Assembly (NCBI GenBank): GCA_903844735.1
Contig: CAIMUX010000006.1
Location: 1-34,548 of the forward strand
DNA from: Candidatus Eiseniibacteriota bacterium
Lineage (GTDB): Bacteria > Eisenbacteria > RBG-16-71-46 > CAIMUX01
Direction: 5' to 3'
DNA length: 34,548 nt
A model generated the notes under the pieces. That model did no database searches and was not told where the DNA came from. It worked only from the letters and a program-made list of their open reading frames with translations. A program made the position numbers and the translations under genes. Positions within the stretch are counted from its first letter, which is position 1. Each line of letters opens with the position of its first letter. Of this stretch, positions 29,490 to 34,548 are shown one piece after another.

Positions 29490-30547
29490 CGAGACCTCCG
29501 CGCAAACCCGATCAGCTTATACAACATACGTGCGCCGACATTGCCGTCCCATTCGGAGAAGCCGCTTGGATCGGGAGCGACCTCGCACAGATCGAAGCTC
29601 ACCACGCGTCGTCCCGACTCTGCCAGAACGCGAAACAGCGTCACAGCCTCGGGAAACGACAGTCCTCCGGGCACCGGCGTGCCGGTGTGCGGGCAGAGCG
29701 ACGGATCGAGCCCGTCGATGTCGAACGACACATGCACAACGGGCGGAAGCGCGGCGATGATCTCCTTCGCCAGTGAAGCCCAAGGTTCACCGTCGTGCAG
29801 GCGTCGGCGCAGATGCGGATCGAACCATGTGCGAATGCGCGGGGCCTGCTCGCTGATGAAGGCGTGTTCGCCCGCGGATAGATCCCGGATTCCGACCTGT
29901 ACGAGTGTTGCCACCGCGGGCAGCTCCTCGATGACGGTGCGCATGATCGAAGCGTGCGACCAGCGGAACCCCTCGTAGGCGGCGCGCACGTCGGCATGGG
30001 CGTCGACGTGGAGGATGCCCAGGCCGGGATGGCGGGCCGCCGACTCACGGATGAGTCCGAAGGGCGTCGAGTGATCGCCGCCGATGATTCCCACGAGCTT
30101 GCGCTGATCCAGCCAGTCTGCGGCCGTGCGGCCGACCCACGCATGCATCTGCTCGGCAAGTCGGTCAACGGCGGCGGCGCGGCGGCGCAGGTCGTGCTCT
30201 TGCGGGAGCACGGGATCGGCCCCGCCCGCTTCCAACACCGGCAGGGCGAGGCTGCGCGCCGTAGAGTTCCAAGCGACCACATCCTCTGGCACCGGGAGCA
30301 TGGCGATGCCGTCTTCCCACGGGCGGCCGGTTTCGAGGTCGAAGAGGTCAACCTGCCGGCTCGCCGCCAGGATCGCCGCGGGGCCGCCTGCCGTGCCAAC
30401 GCCGTAGGAGGCGGTCGCTTCCCAGGGAACGGGGATCAGTACGGTGGCGGCCTCTTGCGGCGTGTGGGGGAGGCCGTAGATGCCTTCGCCTACGGCGGCC
30501 CCGTCAGGGTCGAAGTTCGGGGGAGATGCGGGGGGCTTGTGCGACAT
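29486..30547 (-). CDS. agmatinase-type ureohydrolase
   Basis: Binuclear-manganese ureohydrolases (arginase, agmatinase, formimidoylglutamase) release urea or formamide from guanidino compounds. From the ATG at 30547 the product is 353 residues. All metal ligands are visible: H159 in GGDHS, D182, H184 and D186 in VDAHADVR, and D276 and D278 in SFDIDGLDPS. The EGFRWSHASIM segment favours agmatinase-like members over arginase, so polyamine synthesis is the likeliest role. There is no strong ribosome site before the ATG, and the start sits just after a 13-bp direct repeat and the truncated toxin. Translation signals may have been altered there. Its TAG overlaps the TAA of the convergent fusion gene. 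Confidence 0.88.
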   Translation of the reverse strand: MSHKPPASPPNFDPDGAAVGEGIYGLPHTPQEAATVLIPVPWEATASYGVGTAGGPAAILAASRQVDLFDLETGRPWEDGIAMLPVPEDVVAWNSTARSLALPVLEAGGADPVLPQEHDLRRRAAAVDRLAEQMHAWVGRTAADWLDQRKLVGIIGGDHSTPFGLIRESAARHPGLGILHVDAHADVRAAYEGFRWSHASIMRTVIEELPAVATLVQVGIRDLSAGEHAFISEQAPRIRTWFDPHLRRRLHDGEPWASLAKEIIAALPPVVHVSFDIDGLDPSLCPHTGTPVPGGLSFPEAVTLFRVLAESGRRVVSFDLCEVAPDPSGFSEWDGNVGARMLYKLIGFARRSR

Positions 30548-30581
30548 GGAGTGATCATGCCACGTGAAGCGGCACGCGGGA

Positions 30582-30622
30582 AGAAGGTCGTTCCCGGCTC
30601 GTTCCTGGCAGAAGGTCGTTCC
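30582..30622. repeat. 13-bp direct repeat AGAAGGTCGTTCC
   Basis: Two perfect copies lie at 30582-30594 and 30610-30622. The second copy coincides with the point where the ParE-like toxin sequence stops matching its family, which suggests a deletion or rearrangement junction. Confidence 0.75.
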
Positions 30623-30768
30623 TGACGAACGGCCGACGCCACAGCCCAGTCCAATTCGTCCTCGAACGCGTGAACTGTCTGGGAGCTCCGTGCGGCGTAC
30701 CACGCCCGAGCCGCTTGGGCATCGAGAACCGCATCCGGGTGGAACTCGACCCGTCGGGTGGGCGTCAC
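30622..30768 (-). pseudogene. ParE/RelE-family toxin, truncated
   Basis: The GTG at 30768 overlaps the end of the frameshift-corrected antitoxin (GTGA). The frame reads RRVEFHPDAVLDAQAARAWYAARS … HAFEDELDWAVASAV, the N-terminal two helices of ParE-type gyrase or ribosome toxins. After ~48 residues the match stops. The expected second half (the RRF…FPYVIYY strands and GYW end) is replaced by Arg/Pro-rich sequence running into the ureohydrolase region. The toxin should be non-functional. Confidence 0.75.
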
Positions 30769-31008
30769 CCTTGCGGGGGGCACGATGCGTTCATGATGGC
30801 CCGACGCGCCTCGGACCAGGGTACGCACGTAACCGCCCCGGTGTCGATTTCCTTAGGCCCGTTGCGCAAGCTCGAGAGCCCACGCTTCTTCGGCACCCGG
30901 ATCGGTCTGTGCATCCAAGCTGTCAATCAAGGTTCCAGCCAGGGCGGCACGCTCTTCCGGAGAAAGCCTCAGGGCGTCTTCGAGCAGCCTCTTCATATTC
31001 GGCGTCAT
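30765..31008 (-). pseudogene. addiction-module antitoxin with a one-base frameshift
   Basis: From the ATG at 31008 the frame reads MKRLLEDALRLSPEERAALAGTLIDSLD … EEAWALELAQRA and then a TAA at 30855-30853. This is the N-terminal three quarters of the widespread putative addiction-module component family. Skipping one T restores KEIDTGAVTCVPWSEARRAIMNA, the family's normal C-terminus, ending in a TGA that overlaps the toxin's GTG. The pairing with a truncated toxin shows a decayed module. The alternative is a sequencing or assembly error at this base. Confidence 0.8.
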
Positions 31009-31334
31009 GCCTTCGAGTGTACTACCGGGCACATCCATTGCTTCTGCTTTCCTTCGTCGACGGGTCGTCCCACCTGCGGCCGCCATCGCCGCGAGAAGTG
31101 TCCGGGGATCGTCGGTGGGTTTCCGAGCAGTTTCGGTGCCAAACGTCGGGCTTGGTTTCGGGCTATGGCGGAGGGACAACCCTCTGGGATGGCACGTTCA
31201 ATGCCGAGACACGGCGTGTCCACGAACCGCGTGTGCCTGCCGTCGCGTTCTTTCGTCCGCCCGGCGATCAGCAACCCGATGCGCCGGAGGGTGGATCGGG
31301 TATACTGACGCAAGCGAAGTGAAAGGAGCAGGCA
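31009..31334. other. 326-base stretch without a recognised gene
   Basis: This lies between the divergent antitoxin starts. Reading frames exist on both strands, but none shows a family pattern, and the composition suggests degraded coding DNA. A -10-like TATACT (31301-31306) lies near the right end. Confidence 0.5.
31301..31306 (+). promoter_or_regulatory. possible -10 element for the antitoxin/RelE operon
   Basis: TATACT lies 28 bases before the antitoxin ATG and 14 before its ribosome site. No convincing -35 hexamer is found upstream, so activation or autoregulation may apply. Confidence 0.35.
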
Positions 31335-31523
31335 ATGCGCGGTGTTCAGTTTCTGGTCGACGGAGAGGGCGAGAGGACCGCGGTTCTCATCGACCTGAAG
31401 AAGAACGCAAGGCTCTGGGAGGACTTCTATGACGTAGCGCTCGCCAAGTCCCGGGCAGCAGAGCCGCGGGAATCCCTGGAGAGCGTCAAGCTTCGGCTTC
31501 GCCGGCGTGCGAAACGGAGCTAG
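31335..31523 (+). CDS. small antitoxin of a RelE-type toxin-antitoxin pair
   Basis: The product is 62 residues and starts after AAAGGAG (6 bases spacing). The sequence opens with a short beta region (VQFLVDGEGERTAVLIDL), continues with an acidic helix (LWEDFYDVALAKSRAAEPRESLESVKLRL) and ends in a basic tail. This layout matches the small antitoxins commonly encoded just before RelE toxins; such proteins wrap the toxin and repress their own promoter. The TAG is directly followed by the toxin's GTG, so the two are translationally linked. The family name is uncertain; the pairing is the main evidence. Confidence 0.75.
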   Translation: MRGVQFLVDGEGERTAVLIDLKKNARLWEDFYDVALAKSRAAEPRESLESVKLRLRRRAKRS

Positions 31524-31898
31524 GTGGTGCCATACAAGGTTGCTCTCGCCCGCAGCGCCCGCAGGGAATTGGAGCACCTTCCCGAGCCGCTCCAGTCGCG
31601 GGTTCTCAGGCGAATCGAGACGCTCGGCTCGATTCCCAGGCCCGGCGGGTGTCGCAATCTCGAGGGTGCGGAGGACCTGTGGCGCATCCGAATCGGAGAA
31701 TATCGGCTGATCTATTCGATCGACGATGCTCGCCGGATGGTCGACATCACCGTAATTCGGCACAACCCTTATTCCCGCCCAGGCAGCGGTACCTGCCGTC
31801 ACGAACGTGGTCGCCGTGCAGCGCACCGGCACCCAGTTTGCCGATGTCACCTACGACGTCGTAGACGCCGATGGCGACACGATGGCGGTCAGGCTTGA
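31524..31898 (+). CDS. RelE/ParE-family toxin with a replaced C-terminal tail
   Basis: RelE-type toxins cleave mRNA in the ribosome. From the GTG at 31524 (GGAG 6 bases upstream) the frame reads YKVALARSARRELEHLPEPL, IETLGSIPRPGGCRNLEGAEDLWRIRIGEYRLIYSID and VDITVIRHN. These are the complete RelE fold up to the last strand. Family members end within about eight residues of this point. Here translation runs on for ~40 further Arg/His-rich residues that come from an overlapping secreted-protein fragment read in another frame. The last few residues (usually RHRxxxYR) are altered. It is a 124-residue product whose activity is uncertain. Confidence 0.7.
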   Translation: MVPYKVALARSARRELEHLPEPLQSRVLRRIETLGSIPRPGGCRNLEGAEDLWRIRIGEYRLIYSIDDARRMVDITVIRHNPYSRPGSGTCRHERGRRAAHRHPVCRCHLRRRRRRWRHDGGQA

Positions 31899-32100
31899 CC
31901 TGTCACCCGACGGGGGCGGCAGCTTCCCGGTTCCCTGCGTGACCGTCTCCGGTGATGTCGGTGCGGGCATCCTGAGCGGCACGGGCCGACAGATTGTTTG
32001 GGATGCGGGTGTCGACTACCCCGGGCACGTGGGTGTGTACTGGGCCAGAATGGAGACGGCGGCGGGTCGGGTCGTGGGGAAGGTCGTCTTGGCGAGATAG
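31756..32100 (+). pseudogene. fragment of a secreted SUMF1-associated protein with a sorting-type C-terminus
   Basis: A frame open from 31756 starts inside what looks like the end of a signal peptide (LIPAQAAVPAVTNVVAVQR). It continues with a beta-sandwich segment (FADVTYDVVDADGDTMAVRLDLSPDGG … GDVGAGILSGTGRQIVWDAG) like the one that precedes formylglycine-enzyme domains in secreted FCB-type proteins. It then jumps to VYWARMETAAGRVVGKVVLAR and stop, the usual form of FlgD-like or type IX-type C-terminal sorting tails. The start and the catalytic middle are missing. It overlaps the RelE gene by ~140 bases, so it is a deletion product fused to the toxin's end. Confidence 0.6.
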
Positions 32101-32209
32101 GGGGGCATGGCGGAGGGTGCGGGTCGGCTGGATACGCCGCCTCACCCGGAAATGGTTGACGAAAGAGACGCCATGCGTCACTTTGGCCAAGTAGTTCCGG
32201 AGGTCGACA

Positions 32210-32323
32210 ATGAACATTGCCGATTTTGTCGAGCAGTTGGCGGCCCGGTCCGACCCCCCCCCGCACATCCTGAGCCGCTTGAGGCGCGGTCATGTCACGA
32301 TCCCCGAAGCAGCCAATTTCAAC
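32210..32323 (+). pseudogene. 5' end of an unidentified gene, apparently interrupted by the mobile element
   Basis: GGAGG lies 6 bases before the ATG at 32210. The frame encodes MNIADFVEQLAARSDPPPHI followed by LSRLRRGHVTIPEAANFN. It then runs into the 26-bp palindrome at the element end and stops at 32376-32378 after a short foreign tail. A good start signal and protein-like composition followed by an abrupt junction suggest a gene cut by insertion. I do not recognise the family. A run of nine C (32253-32261) lies within it and could also hide a length error. Confidence 0.4.
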
Positions 32324-32380
32324 GTTTTATGTGGAGCTCCACATAAAACATTTCATGTGAAGCGTTTCGTTATGTGAAGC
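32324..32380. repeat. palindrome and 9-mer array at the recombinase-element end
   Basis: GTTTTATGTGGAG (32324-32336) and CTCCACATAAAAC (32337-32349) form a perfect 26-bp palindrome with no spacer. The arm's 9-mer ATGTGGAGC recurs as ATGTGAAGC at 32355-32363 and 32372-32380 in the same orientation. This gives one inverted pair plus two direct copies, 32 bases before the stop of the nearest recombinase gene. It is the layout of a tyrosine-recombinase core site with accessory sites. Confidence 0.75.
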
Positions 32381-32412
32381 CCTCCCGTCGTTCCACCTGA
32401 AGTCCCTGTGGA

Positions 32413-33486
32413 TCACCTCCTTGCCGGTGCAGCACTCGGTACATCGCTGCACATAATCAGTGGCGTCTTCGAGAGTCCGTCGAGCCATTCGAGGGTGCTT
32501 GGTTTGAGCCACTTGGAGCGCCCCTTATACAACGCTCTGCTGGCTGGTGGTTGTGATGCCTCCAGCGCCTTGCGCTTCATCTTCATGTTGATCTCCACGT
32601 ACGCGTGCGTTGTGTTCAGGTCCGCATGGCCCAGCCAGTCTTTCACAACGCTCAAGTCATTGCCCGCCTGGAGCAGATGCATGGCCGTGGTGTGTCGAAT
32701 GGAGTGGGGACTTATCTTCTTGCACTTGAGAGAAGGACACGTCTCCTCGGTGAGGGTAACATCACGGCGTACGAGGTATCGAATGCCGAAGCGAGTGAGG
32801 GGTCGGCCATTGGCATTGAGAAAGACGGATGGAGCTGGGGAACCCTCTCGCGCCTGGCCGTGGAGGTAGTCCTGGAACGCTGCCACCGTTTCCGGCCAGA
32901 GCGGACAGACTCGTTCCTTCCGCCCTTTGCCGGTCAGCTTTACCTGGAAGGGAGCTTCCAGGCGTAGATCTTCCATCTTCAGGTCGACCACTTCCTGCAC
33001 ACGCGCGCCGGTGTTGTAGAGAAACAGCAGGAGGGCATAGTCCCGGAAACCGTGTCTCGATCGGAGATCGACCCGTTTCAGAAGCGCACCGATCTCCTGA
33101 TCCTCCAAGTACTCCATCGTCTTGTGCTCGGTGCGCTTCGTGGGCAGGGCGCAGATGCGCTGACACTGTGGCAGGAGCACCGGGTCCTGGTAGGCCACGT
33201 AACGCATGAAGGTGCGCAGGGCCGCCAGGCGGTTATTGCGCGTCGCAGTGCTGTTGCCGTGGGTGGTCTCCAGATCGTCCAGAAAGGCCAGCACCATCTT
33301 GTCATCAACGTCTTCCAGAGCCAACTGGTCGACCGGCTTCCCCGTGCGGTCGGAGCCGAATCGAAGCAACAGCTTCAGAGCATCCCGGTAACTGAAAGTG
33401 GTGTTCGGGCTGAGTCCCCTTTGGGCGGCCAGATAGTCATGAAAGAACCCTTGCAGAAACCGGGCCAGAGGATGGGGCGCGTTCAT
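32413..33486 (-). CDS. tyrosine recombinase, third gene of the trio (RitC-like)
   Basis: A 357-residue site-specific recombinase. The N-terminal SAM-like core-binding domain (~8-110) has LSPNTTFSYRDALKLLLRF. The catalytic domain has R162 (NTGARVQEVVDL), K187/K190 (LTGKGRKER), H261 and R264 (PHSIRHTTA), H287 (WLGHADLNTT) and nucleophile Y296 (THAYVEIN). All six positions are present, so the enzyme should be active. A ~50-residue tail follows. The start overlaps the stop of the preceding recombinase (ATGA). Its stop is 33 bases from the nearest 9-mer of the palindrome array. Confidence 0.92.
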   Translation of the reverse strand: MNAPHPLARFLQGFFHDYLAAQRGLSPNTTFSYRDALKLLLRFGSDRTGKPVDQLALEDVDDKMVLAFLDDLETTHGNSTATRNNRLAALRTFMRYVAYQDPVLLPQCQRICALPTKRTEHKTMEYLEDQEIGALLKRVDLRSRHGFRDYALLLFLYNTGARVQEVVDLKMEDLRLEAPFQVKLTGKGRKERVCPLWPETVAAFQDYLHGQAREGSPAPSVFLNANGRPLTRFGIRYLVRRDVTLTEETCPSLKCKKISPHSIRHTTAMHLLQAGNDLSVVKDWLGHADLNTTHAYVEINMKMKRKALEASQPPASRALYKGRSKWLKPSTLEWLDGLSKTPLIMCSDVPSAAPARR

Positions 33487-34463
33487 GATTCACCTCCTCC
33501 CGCCAGGACGTTCTCCCGGAGGTTCTTGAGGAAGCGGTCCCCGGCCTGGTCCAGCAACTCGGCCGTTGCATGCAGGTAGACCTGGGTGGAGCTGATCTTG
33601 AGGTGACCGAGGTAGGTGGCCAGAGCGGGCAAGAGCGCCTGGACGTCTTTACCTTGGCGATACCACTGGAGCAGGCGCGCACAGGCAAAGCTGTGACGAA
33701 GATCATGCAGGCGCGGTCCGGGGCAGCCCTTTCCTCCGCGGAGACCGCACCGGGTCAGGAGGTGTCGGAACGTGATGTCGACAGCGGTGTGATAGACTCG
33801 ACGTCCCGTGCGGGTGAGAAACAAGGCATTCTCCGCGACGGCTGAAGGCACCCGGGCGCGCGCGCGGATGTAGCTGTGAAGGACGGACGAGGTCGACGGT
33901 GAAACGGGTACCCACCGAGCCTTGCCGAACTTGCCCTCCGCGATATAGAGCAAGTTCTGATCGAGCGTGACGTGGCCCAGGTTCAAGGCGAAGGCCTCGC
34001 CGCAACGAAGTCCGGTGGTGTACAGCAGTCCGACGAGGGTGGCGTAGGTCTTTGGTCGCAGAGAATCACGGGGCGCCAGCTCGCGCGCGGCTGCGACAAT
34101 CGCTCTGATCTCGGCTTCCGTGTAGAGGTGGGGAAAGCGGACCGGCCTTCGTCCCGGGCACAGATCCTCCTGCGGCACGTAGCATTCCGGTTCGAACTGC
34201 CGCAGGAAGCGGCAGAACTGTCGCAGAACGGAGAAACGGTTCTCTCGTGAACCGGGTTGCAGGCTCTGCGTGGTCCGGGCATAGCGTTGGATGACTTCCC
34301 GGGTCGGCCAGAGACCTTGGAACCCTTCCTGATGGAGAAGGCGGTCGAAGGGCGCCAGAAGTTGGGTCTGGCTGTGAGGGTCGACGCCGCCCAGGCTCCG
34401 AAAGGCGACATACTGGGAGAAGCGATCGGCCAGAGTACTGAGAAAAGCGGGAGTCTGCATCAT
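33483..34463 (-). CDS. tyrosine recombinase, second gene of the trio (RitB-like)
   Basis: A 326-residue recombinase. The N-terminal core-binding part (~1-105) is followed by the catalytic domain: R153 (TTGLRCGEAFAL), K178/K181 (GKFGKARWVPV), H253 and R256 (LHDLRHSFA), H287 (YLGHLKISST) and Y296 (QVYLHAT). The catalytic set is complete. Two ATG codons stand in tandem at the start, the first overlapping the TGA of the upstream recombinase; GGAGG (minus strand) lies ~7 bases before. It ends in an ATGA overlap with the third gene. Sequence outside the catalytic motifs is unlike the neighbouring recombinase, as expected for members of different subfamilies. Confidence 0.92.
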   Translation of the reverse strand: MMQTPAFLSTLADRFSQYVAFRSLGGVDPHSQTQLLAPFDRLLHQEGFQGLWPTREVIQRYARTTQSLQPGSRENRFSVLRQFCRFLRQFEPECYVPQEDLCPGRRPVRFPHLYTEAEIRAIVAAARELAPRDSLRPKTYATLVGLLYTTGLRCGEAFALNLGHVTLDQNLLYIAEGKFGKARWVPVSPSTSSVLHSYIRARARVPSAVAENALFLTRTGRRVYHTAVDITFRHLLTRCGLRGGKGCPGPRLHDLRHSFACARLLQWYRQGKDVQALLPALATYLGHLKISSTQVYLHATAELLDQAGDRFLKNLRENVLAGGGES

Positions 34464-34548
34464 GACACCTCCTCGGGCCAGTCCAGAGGCAACTGTTGGA
34501 GTGTTGGCAGGTCGACCTTCGTATACATGAAGGTCGTGTTTATATTGC
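34460..34548 (-). CDS. tyrosine recombinase, first gene of the trio, C-terminal end only (RitA-like)
   Basis: The last 28 codons are visible: NINTTFMYTKVDLPTLQQLP followed by LDWPEEVS and TGA. TTxxYTKVDL…LPWP is the usual end of a tyrosine recombinase, so the Tyr in FMYTKVD is probably the nucleophile. The stop overlaps the next gene's start. The coding end also contains CGACCTTC/GAAGGTCG arms (34513-34520 and 34529-34536) around GTATACAT. Confidence 0.75.
   Translation of the reverse strand, partial: NINTTFMYTKVDLPTLQQLPLDWPEEVS

Larger units (their letters stand above)
32324..34548 (-). mobile_element. recombinase-in-trio (RIT)-like element, incomplete at the window edge
   Basis: Three tyrosine recombinase genes stand in a row on the minus strand with ATGA overlaps (34460-34463 and 33483-33486), and their sequences differ clearly from one another. 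This is the known organisation of RIT elements. The left end is taken as the 26-bp palindrome. The right end lies outside the window. Tn554-type elements also carry two adjacent tyrosine recombinases, but with a different third gene. Confidence 0.8.

Noticed and set aside
32156-32184. TTGACG with a CACTTT-like -10 as promoter of the interrupted gene
   Set aside because: The second hexamer matches consensus at only two positions.
34513-34536. Near-palindrome CGACCTTC-GTATACAT-GAAGGTCG as a second recombination site
   Set aside because: It lies inside the coding end of the first recombinase and shares nothing with the 9-mer of the left-end palindrome, so chance within conserved codons is likelier.

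Overview
The window comes from a high-GC, motile bacterium. It carries a two-membrane-type outer-membrane barrel protein, a full chemotaxis adaptation cassette, very large sensor kinases, and debris of formylglycine-enzyme-like (SUMF1) secreted proteins with a C-terminal tail of the secretion-sorting type (…KVVLAR). That mix fits an uncultured FCB-group or deltaproteobacterial-type lineage such as Candidatus Eisenbacteria. This is inference: no rRNA or tRNA gene is present to settle it.

Bases 1-11875 are one plus-strand sensory block: the 3' end of a methyl-accepting chemotaxis protein, then cheW, cheR, cheD, cheY, cheX and cheB, then two giant hybrid histidine kinases. cheY/cheX, cheX/cheB and cheB/kinase 1 overlap, so the first kinase is physically coupled to the chemotaxis operon. 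CheA is not in the window. The two kinases share a C-terminal half (HisKA-HATPase-REC-REC) that aligns without a gap at a constant offset of 3480 bases, a tandem duplication. The front sensor halves differ.

Bases 11876-13315 are decayed DNA: a 3' fragment of a response regulator, a nested inverted repeat, and a thiM pseudogene spread over three frames. An intact plus-strand pair follows, malQ and an alpha/beta hydrolase, with a low-complexity malQ tail. It meets a minus-strand series (outer-membrane protein, topA, SDR reductase). A second debris patch at 20796-21300 holds a truncated small membrane protein and a formylglycine-enzyme relic, followed by an intact sulfatase-fold lipoprotein-like hydrolase. 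Citrate synthase (minus) diverges from a 1646-residue fusion of an acyl-CoA-synthetase-type adenylating enzyme with a C-terminal GNAT acetyltransferase. An agmatinase-type ureohydrolase converges on that fusion with overlapping stop codons.

The right end (30548-34548) is a mobile and toxin-antitoxin zone. It holds a broken addiction module (antitoxin frameshifted, ParE toxin truncated at a 13-bp direct repeat), a second antitoxin/RelE pair whose toxin 3' end is fused to a secreted-protein fragment, and a gene start apparently cut off by a mobile element. That element has three tandem tyrosine recombinase genes with ATGA overlaps (the first only partly in the window), as in recombinase-in-trio (RIT) elements. 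It ends in a perfect 26-bp palindrome flanked by further copies of the same 9-mer (ATGTGRAGC), a likely recombinase-binding end.

The strongest candidates for something undescribed are the adenylate-forming/GNAT megafusion and the structured end of the recombinase trio.
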